This document shows positions 27,299-36,924 of a stretch of DNA of 64,000 bases, piece after piece (position 1 is the stretch's first letter; each line of letters starts with the position of its first letter). Below the pieces are notes generated by a model. That model had not been told where the DNA came from. It was given only the letters and a program-made list of their open reading frames with translations, and did no database searches. A program made the position numbers and the translations under genes. Source of the DNA: Marinovum algicola (GTDB lineage: Bacteria; Pseudomonadota; Alphaproteobacteria; Rhodobacterales; Rhodobacteraceae); contig NZ_FNYY01000001.1 in NCBI RefSeq assembly GCF_900109145.1, positions 542,147 to 606,146 on the forward strand, given 5' to 3'.

Positions 27299-29122
27299 AT
27301 GGCCCTTGAGACGACCAGCACGCTGGCATTCCTGCAATCGGTCCACCCCTATGACGCCATGGCGCCGGACCGGCTGGCGCAGGTGGCGGCGGCGATGACG
27401 CCCGCCGGCTTTCAGCCCGGCGCGCCGATCTATGCGCTGGGCGAGGTGCTGGCCGGGCTTTGTCTGATCGTCTCGGGCGAGGTCACGATTTCCGATGCCA
27501 ACGGCGTGCAGGTCTCGGCACTGGGGCCGCGCAACTCCTTTGGCGAACGTGGTCTGCTGCGCGACCGGCACGCCGTCACCTCGGCCCGCGCCAAGACCGC
27601 GGTGCGCCTGCTCATACTGCCGGCGGCGCTCTTTGAGACGTTGCTGCGCGAGGACCGGGCCTTTGCCCGCTATTTCGATCGCGTCCGGCCGCGCCGGGCC
27701 GCCGCGCGCGACCTGGCCGAGATGCGGGTCGGCTACCTGATGGCGCCCGATCCGCTGTCCTGCCCGCCCGACACCACCGTGCAGCAGGCCGCCGCGATGC
27801 TGCGCGAGGCCAAGGTGTCGTCGATCGGGGTGGTCGAGGGGGGGCGGCTGCTGGGCATTCTCACCACCCGCGATTTCACCACCCGCGTGCTGGCCGAAGG
27901 CCTGCCGGGCGACACCCCGGTGAGCCGGGTGATGACGCCCGATCCCGCGGTGCTGAGCGTCAACGATCTGGGGTCGGACGTGCTGCACCTGATGCTCGAG
28001 CGGCGGATCGGCCATGTGCCGGTGACCGAAGCCGGCAGCTTTCACGGCATCATCACCCAGACCGATCTGACCCGGCAACAGGCGATCGGCGCGGCGGTGG
28101 TGGTCAGCGACATCGCCTTTGCCGAGAGCGTCGACGAGCTTGGCGGCTTCACCCTGCTGATCCCGCAGGTGCTGGCGCAGCTGGTGGCCACCGGCAAGCC
28201 GCATGATGTGGTGACCCGGCGGATCACCGATATCGCCGATGCGGTGACCCGCCGGCTCTTGAAAATGGCCGAGGCGGCGCTCGGCCCTCCGCCGGTGCCC
28301 TATCTCTGGCTGGCCTGCGGCAGCCAGGGCCGCCGCGAGCAGACCGGGGTCAGCGATCAGGACAACTGCCTGTTCCTGGACGACAGCGCACAGCCCGAAG
28401 ATGACGCCTATTTCGCGGCGCTGGCCCGGTTTGTCTGTGACGGGCTCGACGCCTGCGGGTATTACCATTGCCCCGGGGAGATGATGGCCACCAACCCGCG
28501 TTGGCGGCAGCCGGTCGCCACTTGGCGCGGCTATTTCGCCGCCTGGGTGGCCACGCCCGACCCCATGGCGCAGATGTTGGCCTCGGTGATGTTCGACCTG
28601 CGGCCGATTGCCGGCGACGCGCGGCTGTTTGCCGACTTGCAGGCCGAGACGCTGGCGCGGGCGGCGGGAAATTCGATCTTTGTCAGCCACATGGTGTCGA
28701 ATTCGCTGAAACACGTGCCGCCGCTCAGCCTGTTGCGGGGCTTTGCCACCATCCGCTCGGGCGAGCACAAGGACACCATCGACCTCAAGCACAACGGCGT
28801 CGTGCCGGTCGTCGATCTGGCGCGGGTCTATGCCCTGACCGGCCGGCTCGGCCCGACCAATACGAGGGCACGGCTTCTGGCGGCGCAACAGGCGCAGGTG
28901 ATCTCGGCCACCGGCGCGCGCGACCTGATTGCCGCCTATGACCTGATCGCCCAGAGCCGGCTTGAACATCAGGCCCGTCAGATCAAGCACAGCGCCGCGC
29001 CTGACAATTTCATGGCCCCGACCAGCCTGTCCGATTTCGAACGCGGCCACCTGCGCGACGCCTTTGTCGTCGTGCGCACCATGCAATCCGCCCTCGGCCA
29101 CGGCCGCGGCACCCTGGGATGA
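27299..29122 (+). CDS. cNMP-binding/CBS/DUF294 nucleotidyltransferase-like protein
   Basis: 607 residues from ATG 27299 (AGAGG ahead of it; a TTG start further upstream is not needed). Order of domains: cNMP-binding beta barrel (about 10-125), two CBS domains (about 140-195 and 205-260), DUF294 nucleotidyltransferase-like (about 285-420, with GSQGRREQTGVSDQDN, the G-S-x-x-R-E...D-x-D pattern), and DUF294_C (about 450-600). The catalytic Gly-Ser and the D-x-D are retained. The family is thought to sense adenine nucleotides. It follows the symporter, as in other VC_2705-type loci. Cytoplasmic; partner unknown. Confidence 0.88.
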   Translation: MALETTSTLAFLQSVHPYDAMAPDRLAQVAAAMTPAGFQPGAPIYALGEVLAGLCLIVSGEVTISDANGVQVSALGPRNSFGERGLLRDRHAVTSARAKTAVRLLILPAALFETLLREDRAFARYFDRVRPRRAAARDLAEMRVGYLMAPDPLSCPPDTTVQQAAAMLREAKVSSIGVVEGGRLLGILTTRDFTTRVLAEGLPGDTPVSRVMTPDPAVLSVNDLGSDVLHLMLERRIGHVPVTEAGSFHGIITQTDLTRQQAIGAAVVVSDIAFAESVDELGGFTLLIPQVLAQLVATGKPHDVVTRRITDIADAVTRRLLKMAEAALGPPPVPYLWLACGSQGRREQTGVSDQDNCLFLDDSAQPEDDAYFAALARFVCDGLDACGYYHCPGEMMATNPRWRQPVATWRGYFAAWVATPDPMAQMLASVMFDLRPIAGDARLFADLQAETLARAAGNSIFVSHMVSNSLKHVPPLSLLRGFATIRSGEHKDTIDLKHNGVVPVVDLARVYALTGRLGPTNTRARLLAAQQAQVISATGARDLIAAYDLIAQSRLEHQARQIKHSAAPDNFMAPTSLSDFERGHLRDAFVVVRTMQSALGHGRGTLG

Positions 29123-29128
29123 CAGCTC

Positions 29129-29641
29129 ATGTTCTATGAACTTCTAGCCACGATCTTTGCCGGCCTCGCCGGCGGCGGCCTGATCTACGGCCTCAGCCGG
29201 CTGACCCGGGGGCGCATTCCGCACTCATGGACGATTGCCGGCGCGGCGCTGGTGATGATCGCCTTTTCAATCTGGAACGAATATAACTGGTTCTCCCGCA
29301 GCGCGGCGCAATTGCCCGACGGCGTCGTGGTGGTGGCGGCCAGCGAGAGCCGTGACTGGTATCGGCCCTGGACCTATGCGCTGCCGGTGGTTCCGCGCTT
29401 TGCCGCGCTCGACACCAATTCGATCCGACGCAACCCGGACGTGCCGCAGCAGCGCATCGCCGATCTCTATTTGATGGAGCGCTGGCGCGCGGCGGTGGGC
29501 GTCCGAATCGCGGTGGATTGCGCTCGCCCGGCGCAGGCGCGGCTCGAACAGGTGACCTATGGCGAGGAGGGGGCCATGATCAGCGACAGCTGGGAGCAGA
29601 TGGCCACCGACGATCCGCTGATCGTTGCGGCCTGCGGGTAG
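29129..29641 (+). CDS. Small membrane protein of unknown function (170 aa)
   Basis: Two N-terminal hydrophobic helices (about residues 5-24 and 35-50) are followed by a soluble domain (about 60-170) with WNEYNWFSRSAAQLPDG and a Cys pair (residues ~131 and 169). The ATG is 6 nt after the DUF294 stop and a response regulator starts 8 nt after its own stop, so it is in the same operon. I do not recognise the family. The soluble part probably lies in the periplasm. Confidence 0.65.
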   Translation: MFYELLATIFAGLAGGGLIYGLSRLTRGRIPHSWTIAGAALVMIAFSIWNEYNWFSRSAAQLPDGVVVVAASESRDWYRPWTYALPVVPRFAALDTNSIRRNPDVPQQRIADLYLMERWRAAVGVRIAVDCARPAQARLEQVTYGEEGAMISDSWEQMATDDPLIVAACG

Positions 29642-29649
29642 GGGGAGCG

Positions 29650-30045
29650 ATGACCGGGAGCACGGAAGGCGCGCGTATCCTTTTGGTGGAGGACGAGCAG
29701 AACATCGCGCTGGCGCTGAAATTCCTGATCGAGAAGATGGGCCACCAGGTGACCCATATCGACGACGGCCACCGGGCGCTGCAAGAGGTGGCGGGGCTGG
29801 CGCCTGATCTGGTGCTGCTTGATGTGACGCTGCCGGGGGCCTCGGGCTACGAGATCTGCCAGCACATCCGCGCCAGCCACGCGCTCGATGCCACCCGCGT
29901 GCTCATTCTCACCGCGCGCGGTGCCGATATCGAACGGCGCAAGGCGCTGGCGCTGGGGGCGGATGGCTTCATGTCGAAACCCTTCGAGATGTCGGAGCTT
30001 CAGGCACAGGTCGCGGCGCTTCTGGCGCGGCCAAGGGAGGCGTGA
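29650..30045 (+). CDS. Stand-alone response regulator (receiver domain only)
   Basis: 131 residues, a single CheY-like receiver. Acidic residues lie at EDE near residue 15, the phospho-acceptor Asp is in LVLLDVTLPGA near residue 58, Thr in LILTARG and Lys in GFMSKPF. No output domain. It starts 8 nt after the small membrane protein and ends 4 nt before the PAS/exonuclease gene, so it is a middle gene of the operon. Its kinase may be the next protein, but that protein lacks kinase motifs. Confidence 0.9.
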   Translation: MTGSTEGARILLVEDEQNIALALKFLIEKMGHQVTHIDDGHRALQEVAGLAPDLVLLDVTLPGASGYEICQHIRASHALDATRVLILTARGADIERRKALALGADGFMSKPFEMSELQAQVAALLARPREA

Positions 30046-30049
30046 CCCG

Positions 30050-32104
30050 ATGCTTGCCCGCAAGAGCCTGCGGCTGCGCGTCTTTCTGTTTTTTGTCCTG
30101 CTGGCGCTGGCCAGCCTCTCGCTGATCGCCGGCGGTCTCTGGCTGGGCTATTCCCGTGCCAGCGCGCCTCGCGATCCGGCCGGTTTCGTGTTGGCGGGCG
30201 CTGTGGCGGGCTTTGCGGTGCTGGGGCTGGTGACCTGGATCTGGCGGCTCTTCGACGAAAACCTGGCCCGCCCGATGCAGGCACTGGCGGCGCAGATGCG
30301 GGTGCTGGCCCATGCCGAGGACACCCGCCTGCCGGCCCCGGAAAGCGCCCGCTACCTCGGCGATCTGGCGCCCGCCGCCCAGGCCATTGCCGCGCGCCTG
30401 GCCGAGACCCGGGGCGACCTTGCCCGGGCCATCGAACGCGAGACCACCCGGCTTGCCGAGGAAAAGGCCCGGCTCGAGGCGCTGCTGGCCGATGTCAGCG
30501 CCGGCATCCTGCTCTGTTCGGCGGATCACATGGTGGTGTTCTACAATTCCGTTGCCCGCGATCTTCTGCAAGCCGGCAACGCACCGCGGCTCGATCAGCC
30601 GGTGACGGCCTGCCTGCGCGAAGGGCCCCTGCGGCATGCCCATGACCGTCTCTGCCGGCCGGGCGCGACTCAACAGGAAACCCAGTTTCTTGCCGCCACC
30701 CCGGACGGCCGGGCGATGTTCACCGTGACGATGCGGCTGGTTGGACAGGGCGCGGCGCAGGCCGGGGGCTACGCGCTCACCCTGCGCGACGTCACCGCCG
30801 AGATCGGCCTGCACGCCGAGCGCGAGGCGCTCTTGTCGGAGATGATCGAGGACATGCGCCGCAAGGCCGCCAACCTCGACACCCTGAGCCGGTTGCGCCG
30901 CGCCGGGGCGGATCCGCTGGAGCAGGCGTTTCAGCAGGAGACCCGTGATCTGGCGCAGGCGGTCGACACGTTCGGCCAGCGCTACAACGAGATTGCCCAA
31001 AGCCACTGGCCGCGCTCGGAGATTGCCGCGCGCGACCTGATGGACAGCCTGCGCGCCAGGCTGCGCGGCGACGGGCTGGCCTTCGGCACCGATCACCAGC
31101 GGCTCTTTGTGCTCTGTGACGGCTTCATGATGGTGACGCTGCTGGCACGGCTGGCCGGGCAGGTGGTGGCGCAGGGCCATGGCGCCTCGGTCGCGGTGGC
31201 GCTGGGCCCGGGCGCGACGCCGGACGAAGCGCTGGTGACGCTGAGCTGGCAGGGCAGGCCGGTGGCCCTTGGCGCGCTGGAGGACTGGCTTGCCGCGCCG
31301 CTCGACCCGGCACAGCCCGAGCTGACCGGGCGACGGGTGCTGGCGCATCACGGCACCGATGTCTGGCCGGAGGACGGAGCCCGGGGGGACGCGCGGCTCT
31401 GCCTGCCGCTGCCGCGTGTGGAAGAGACCGGCGCGCAGGGCCTGCGCGGCGCGGTCTATGATTTCGCGCTGTTCGACAAGTCCCGCGCCGCGCCGCTGGC
31501 CGACCGGCGGCTGAACGAGCTGACCTATGTGGTGTTTGACACCGAGACCACCGGCTTGCTGCCCAGCCAGGGCGACGAGATCGTGCAGATCGCGGCGCTG
31601 CGGGTGGTGGGCGGACGGCTGCTTGAGGCCGAGCGGCTCGAGATGCTGGTCGATCCCGGCCGCAGCATTCCCGCGGCCTCGACCCGGGTGCATGGCATCA
31701 CGCAAGCGATGGTGGCGGGCGCTCCGGGGATTGCCGAGGCCGGTCGCCAGTTGCACGATTTCGCCCGCGGCGCGGTGCTGGTGGCGCATAACGCACCGTT
31801 CGACATGGCGTTTTTTCACAAGCACGCGGATGCGATCGGGCGCCGCTTCGATAATCCGGTTCTGGATACCGTGCTGCTTTCGGCCGTGCTTTTCGGTCTG
31901 ACCGAAGAGCACAGGCTCGATGCGCTCTGTGTCCGGCTTGGCGTCATCCTGCCCGAGGAGCAGCGCCACACCGCGATGGGCGATGCGCTGGCCACCGGCA
32001 GGGTCTTTGTGAAAATGCTCGGAATGCTGTCAGCGCAGGGGTTTGACAGCTTTGGCCAGGTGCATGACGAAATGAAGAAGCAGATGCGGCTTTATCGGCG
32101 CTGA
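30050..32104 (+). CDS. Membrane PAS-domain protein fused to a DnaQ-type 3'-5' exonuclease
   Basis: 684 residues from ATG 30050. Two N-terminal helices (about 10-31 and 44-66) are followed by a HAMP-like linker, a coiled coil (about 125-150) and a PAS domain (about 155-255). A kinase-like helical region (about 260-480) follows that lacks a recognisable phospho-His box and ATP-binding N-box. Last is a DEDDh exonuclease domain (about 490-670) with ExoI FDTETTG (D497, E499), ExoII VAHNAPFD (D585) and ExoIII HTAMGD (H640, D645). The catalytic set is complete. The DNA/RNA substrate is unknown. It ends the acetate-linked operon. Confidence 0.85.
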   Translation: MLARKSLRLRVFLFFVLLALASLSLIAGGLWLGYSRASAPRDPAGFVLAGAVAGFAVLGLVTWIWRLFDENLARPMQALAAQMRVLAHAEDTRLPAPESARYLGDLAPAAQAIAARLAETRGDLARAIERETTRLAEEKARLEALLADVSAGILLCSADHMVVFYNSVARDLLQAGNAPRLDQPVTACLREGPLRHAHDRLCRPGATQQETQFLAATPDGRAMFTVTMRLVGQGAAQAGGYALTLRDVTAEIGLHAEREALLSEMIEDMRRKAANLDTLSRLRRAGADPLEQAFQQETRDLAQAVDTFGQRYNEIAQSHWPRSEIAARDLMDSLRARLRGDGLAFGTDHQRLFVLCDGFMMVTLLARLAGQVVAQGHGASVAVALGPGATPDEALVTLSWQGRPVALGALEDWLAAPLDPAQPELTGRRVLAHHGTDVWPEDGARGDARLCLPLPRVEETGAQGLRGAVYDFALFDKSRAAPLADRRLNELTYVVFDTETTGLLPSQGDEIVQIAALRVVGGRLLEAERLEMLVDPGRSIPAASTRVHGITQAMVAGAPGIAEAGRQLHDFARGAVLVAHNAPFDMAFFHKHADAIGRRFDNPVLDTVLLSAVLFGLTEEHRLDALCVRLGVILPEEQRHTAMGDALATGRVFVKMLGMLSAQGFDSFGQVHDEMKKQMRLYRR

Positions 32105-32218
32105 TCCGGCGGCGCGTGGGGGGCGTGCAGGGGCTGCCATCACGCCATGCAGGCGCTGCGCTTGCCCTCCTGCTCCGGGGCGGCGCGCGGAACCGAGGGT
32201 GTTCCGAGGCATTTGTGC

Positions 32219-32246
32219 GGGGCGGGCCTGTGGGATGGCCCGCCCC
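32219..32246. terminator. Bidirectional hairpin between the exonuclease and fadJ genes
   Basis: GGGGCGGGCC and GGCCCGCCCC form a perfect 10-bp stem with an 8-nt loop. It lies between the ends of two convergent genes. No T-run is visible on either side. Confidence 0.6.
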
Positions 32247-32254
32247 GTCTTGGG

Positions 32255-34441
32255 TCAGGCGGCCCGGGCGGCGGGGCCGAAACGTTTATAGAAGCTTTGG
32301 CCCTTGGCGGCCATCTCGCGCAGGAGATCGGGACAGGCAAAGCGCGCGCCATGCGCCTCGGCCAGCTGGTCGCAGCGTTCGGCGGCATAAGGCGCGCCGA
32401 TCATGTCGAGCCAGCTGAACGGGCCACCGGACCAGGGCGCAAAGCCCCAGCCGAGGATGGCGCCGACATCGCCTTCGCGGATGTCCTCGAGCACGCCTTC
32501 CTCGAGCGCGCGCACCGCCTCGAGCACCTGGGCAAAGAGCAGACGGTGCTGCACCTCGGTCAGATCGGGCTGATCCACGGCCTGCGGGTACTGCGCCTTG
32601 ACCGTTTCCGACAGCCCCTGGCGTTTGCCGGTGGCGTCATAATCGTAGAATCCGGCCTTGGTCTTGCGGCCGAGCCGGCCTTCGGCCTCCATCCAGAAGA
32701 TCACCTCGTCGACCTCGCCATCGGGATAGGCGTCGCCCATCGCCGCCCGGGTGGCACGGGCGATCTTGGCGCCGAGATCGATCGAGGTCTCGTCTACCAG
32801 TTGCAGCGGGCCGAGCGGCATGCCGACCATCTTTGCGGCATTCTCGATCAGCACCGGGGAGACGCCTTCCTTGACCATGCGCATGCCCTCGTTGATGTAG
32901 GGGATGATGCAGCGATTGGCGTAGAAGAAGCGGGCGTCATTGACCACGATCGGGGTCTTGCGGATCTGGCGGACATAATCCAGCGCCTTGGCCACCGCGC
33001 GGTCACCGGTTTGCTTGCCTTTGATGATCTCGACCAGCATCATCTTTTCCACCGGCGAGAAGAAGTGAATGCCGATGAACTGCTCGGGGCGGCTCGAGGC
33101 CTTGGCGAGCTGGGTGATCGGCAAGGTCGAGGTGTTCGAGGCAAAGATGCAATCGTCGCCGATCACCGCTTCGACCTTAACCGTGACTTCGGCCTTGATC
33201 TTGGGGTCTTCGAACACCGCCTCGATGATCAGGTCGCAGCCCTCGAGCGCGGCGTATTCGGTGGTGGCTGTGATGAGCGACAGCGTGGCCGCTTTCTTCT
33301 CTTCGGTGGCTTTCTTGCGCTTGATGCCCTTGTCCATGTAGTCGGCGGTATAAGCCTTGCCCTTGTCCGCCGCTTCCTGCTTCTGGTCGATCAGCACCAC
33401 CTCGATGCCGGCGAGGGCCGAGACCAGGGTGATGCCTGCGCCCATCATGCCGGCGCCCAGCACGCCCACCTTCTTGACCTTCTGGTCGGGGGCCTCGGGG
33501 CGGTTGGCGCCTTTCTCTAGCGCTTCCTTGTTGATGAAGAGCGAGCGGATCATCGCCGCCGACGACGGGTTCATCAACACGTTGGTGAACCAGCGCGCCT
33601 CGACCTTGAGCGCGGTGTCGAAGGGCACCAGCGCGCCTTCGTAGACCGCCGAAAGCAGTGCCTTGGCGGCCGGATAGACGCCCTTGGTCTTGCCGTTGAC
33701 CATGGCCGAGGCGCCGACGAAGGTCATGAAACCGGCCGGGTGATAGGGCGCGCCGCCGGGGATCTTGTAGCCCTTTTCATCCCAGGGTTTGACGAATTTC
33801 GGCTCGGACAGGATCCACTCTTTCGCGGCGGCGACGGGATCATCCGCCACCTCGTCGATCAGCCCGGCCATCTTGGCCTTTTTCGGATCCGAGAGCTTGC
33901 CTTCGAGCAGGAAGGGCGAGGCCGCCATGGCGCCCATCTTGCGCACCAGACGGGTGGTGCCGCCGGCGCCGGGGAAGATGCCGACCATGATCTCGGGCAG
34001 GCCGATCTTGGCCTTCGGGTTGTCGGCGGCAAAGACCCGGTGGCAGGCCAGCGGAATCTCGAGCCCGATGCCCAGCGCGGTGCCGGGCAGGGCGGCGGCC
34101 ACCGGCTTGCCGCCCTTGTTCTTGTCGTCCATGCCGCCGCGCTCGATCTTGCGCAGGATGGCGTGCATCTGCATGATGCCGTCGAACAGCCCGCGCGCGG
34201 GATCGTCGCCGGCGCTTTCCTTCATCTTGGCGATCACGTTGAGATCCATGCCGCCGGCAAAATCCGGCTTGGCCGAGGTGATAACGATGCCCTTGACGGC
34301 GTCATCGGCCAGGGCGGCATCGAGATGGCCGTCAAGCTCGGCCAGCCCGTCGAGGGACAGCACGTTCATGCTCTTTTCAGGCACGTCCCATTCGATGATG
34401 GCCACGCCATCGGCGTCCTTGCGCAGGGTAAAATCGGTCAT
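32255..34441 (-). CDS. fadJ: Fatty-acid oxidation complex alpha subunit (enoyl-CoA hydratase / 3-hydroxyacyl-CoA dehydrogenase)
   Basis: 728 residues from the ATG at 34439-34441, preceded by GGGAGAG; a GTG overlapping the thiolase stop is an alternative. The N-terminal half (about 1-300) is a crotonase fold with [10 protein letters not shown] and [11 protein letters not shown]. The C-terminal half has the NAD-binding [14 protein letters not shown] near residue 315, the HAD catalytic region [13 protein letters not shown] and two dehydrogenase helical domains. It hydrates enoyl-CoA and oxidises L-3-hydroxyacyl-CoA. It is in one run with the thiolase. Its own stop is followed by the convergent exonuclease gene. 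Confidence 0.94.
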   Translation of the reverse strand: MTDFTLRKDADGVAIIEWDVPEKSMNVLSLDGLAELDGHLDAALADDAVKGIVITSAKPDFAGGMDLNVIAKMKESAGDDPARGLFDGIMQMHAILRKIERGGMDDKNKGGKPVAAALPGTALGIGLEIPLACHRVFAADNPKAKIGLPEIMVGIFPGAGGTTRLVRKMGAMAASPFLLEGKLSDPKKAKMAGLIDEVADDPVAAAKEWILSEPKFVKPWDEKGYKIPGGAPYHPAGFMTFVGASAMVNGKTKGVYPAAKALLSAVYEGALVPFDTALKVEARWFTNVLMNPSSAAMIRSLFINKEALEKGANRPEAPDQKVKKVGVLGAGMMGAGITLVSALAGIEVVLIDQKQEAADKGKAYTADYMDKGIKRKKATEEKKAATLSLITATTEYAALEGCDLIIEAVFEDPKIKAEVTVKVEAVIGDDCIFASNTSTLPITQLAKASSRPEQFIGIHFFSPVEKMMLVEIIKGKQTGDRAVAKALDYVRQIRKTPIVVNDARFFYANRCIIPYINEGMRMVKEGVSPVLIENAAKMVGMPLGPLQLVDETSIDLGAKIARATRAAMGDAYPDGEVDEVIFWMEAEGRLGRKTKAGFYDYDATGKRQGLSETVKAQYPQAVDQPDLTEVQHRLLFAQVLEAVRALEEGVLEDIREGDVGAILGWGFAPWSGGPFSWLDMIGAPYAAERCDQLAEAHGARFACPDLLREMAAKGQSFYKRFGPAARAA

Positions 34442-34470
34442 TCTGGCTCTCCCAAATCCTTGAACGGCGC

Positions 34471-35688
<1,218 letters not shown>

Positions 35689-35693
35689 CCTCC

Positions 35694-36335
35694 TCAGGTG
35701 GCCCGGTCGGCAGGCGAGCCGGGCATCAGGTCATAGGGGGGCTTCCACCCCGGTGTTTCGGAAAGCCGGCTGAGCCAGGCGTCGATATTGGGCCAGTCGG
35801 CCCGCTCGAAGCCGAAGGGCTCGGGATAAAAGAGATAGCCGCAGCAGCTCAGATCGGCGTTGGTGAGGCCCGCGCCGACGATCCAGTCGCGGCCGGCCAG
35901 ATGGGCATCGAGCACCCCGTAAGCGGCCTTGAGCCGGCCCTGCATGAAGGCGATCACCTCGGCCGGGCGTCGGTCTTCCGGCAGAAAGTTCATCAGGAAG
36001 CGCAGCGGGCCGTTCTGGCCGGACAGCTTGTGATTGTCCCACAACACCCAGCGCAGCACCTCGCGCGCCTCTTCCGGCGTGGCGCCGCCGAACTTGCCGG
36101 TCTTTTCCGTGACATAGGACTGGATCACACCGGACTGGCTGAGCCGGGTGTCGCCATCCACCAGCACCGGCACCTCGCCCATGGCGTTGATGGTCTCGCG
36201 GTATTCCGGCGTGCGGGCCGCGCCATTGAAGAAATCGACATAGACCGGCGTCCAGTCGAGGCCGGAGAGTTCCAGCGCCAGCGCCGCCTTGTAGGCATTG
36301 CCGGATTCGCCGAAGCAGTGGAGTTTCATGGTCAT
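35694..36335 (-). CDS. Glutathione S-transferase family protein
   Basis: 213 residues with an N-terminal thioredoxin-like domain (MKLHCFGESGNAYKAALALEL; the SGNAYK turn holds the usual catalytic Ser), the motif PVLVDGDTRLSQSGVIQSYV with the S/Q-S-G glutathione-binding turn near residue 66, and an alpha-helical C-terminal domain. It ends 5 nt before the thiolase start, inside the beta-oxidation run. The substrate is unknown. Such GSTs often travel with fatty-acid genes in this family. Confidence 0.88.
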   Translation of the reverse strand: MTMKLHCFGESGNAYKAALALELSGLDWTPVYVDFFNGAARTPEYRETINAMGEVPVLVDGDTRLSQSGVIQSYVTEKTGKFGGATPEEAREVLRWVLWDNHKLSGQNGPLRFLMNFLPEDRRPAEVIAFMQGRLKAAYGVLDAHLAGRDWIVGAGLTNADLSCCGYLFYPEPFGFERADWPNIDAWLSRLSETPGWKPPYDLMPGSPADRAT

Positions 36336-36381
36336 GTCTTCCCATTCCTGATCTGGTCGCCCCTGGCGGGCGTGGCACTGG

Positions 36382-36412
36382 CGTATTTTTCAAAGAGAAG
36401 AAGCAGCAGGGG
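36382..36412 (+). repeat. Intergenic repeat copy C
   Basis: GCGTATTTTTCAAAGAGAAGAAG (in parts: GCGTATTTTTC, AAAGAGAAGAAG) and a short G-run, but with a weak G/C hairpin. It faces copy D. Confidence 0.5.
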
Positions 36413-36559
36413 GTAACCCGTTGTTAAGGTTAATCGGCGAGGCTCGAAGGTGCGGTACAGGCTGGCGAGCCGATGACCGCAAGAGGAGAAGCCCCGTCGC
36501 CCCGCCAGCAGCCCGCCGCGGGTCCGGGCCGGGTGACGGGGTGGACCTCCCTTTCGTGT

Positions 36560-36592
36560 TTCTTCTCTTTCCAAATACGCCTTTCTGCGGGC
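36560..36592 (-). repeat. Intergenic repeat copy D
   Basis: On the minus strand: GGCGTATTTGGAAAGAGAAG, then AAACACG. It is the inverted partner of copy C. Confidence 0.5.
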
Positions 36593-36651
36593 GGTCCGGG
36601 CCCGCGTGACTTTGGACGCTGTCGCGCCGGTCGCTGTCACCTGCCGCGCCC

Positions 36652-36864
36652 TCATCGCTTCCGCGCATCCAGGTCCGAGTTGAAGAGCCGCAGCCTGTGG
36701 GTCAGCGCCTCGTTGTCGGTGATGCTGTCGAAATGCTCGAAGACGAAGGACAGCGCCTCGCCCTCGTCGAGACCGGCGGCCTCGGCAAAGCGGCGCAGCC
36801 GGCGATAGCCGTCTTCGGTCATCGCCGCGTTGAACCGGCGGGTGAGGCGAAAGCGTTTGGGCAT
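36652..36864 (-). CDS. Conserved-looking 70-aa protein, possibly ribbon-helix-helix-like
   Basis: 70 residues, very rich in Arg and Glu, no membrane helix. It starts MPKRFRLTRRFNAAMTEDGY and continues RRLRRFAEAAGLDEGEALSF. A beta-strand followed by two helices and a basic face resemble small DNA-binding or anti-regulator proteins, but no family is recognised. It lies 53 nt after fadE on the same strand and before the GST-thiolase genes. Unknown function. Confidence 0.6.
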   Translation of the reverse strand: MPKRFRLTRRFNAAMTEDGYRRLRRFAEAAGLDEGEALSFVFEHFDSITDNEALTHRLRLFNSDLDARKR

Positions 36865-36890
36865 CGGGCGGTCCTTGATCTGAGAGGTCG

Positions 36891-36924
36891 GGTGGGGGGT
36901 GTTCCCCCACCGTATTTTCAGAAG
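36891..36924 (+). repeat. Intergenic repeat copy E at the fadE end
   Basis: GGTGGGGG-TGTT-CCCCCACC hairpin, then GTATTTTCAGAAG, running into the last codons of fadE (stop at 36918-36920). The hairpin may stop minus-strand transcripts after fadE. Confidence 0.6.

Larger units (their letters stand above)
36336..36651. other. Gap with two repeat copies
   Basis: 316 nt between the GST gene and the 70-aa ORF. It holds repeat copy C (+) at 36382-36412 and copy D (-) at 36560-36592, facing each other with about 150 nt between. No credible gene. Confidence 0.6.

Noticed and set aside
25433..29101. A 1222-codon antisense frame opposite actP and the DUF294 gene
   Set aside because: Low-complexity His/Arg/Gln/Gly-rich translation and no motif; the plus-strand genes have full domain support.
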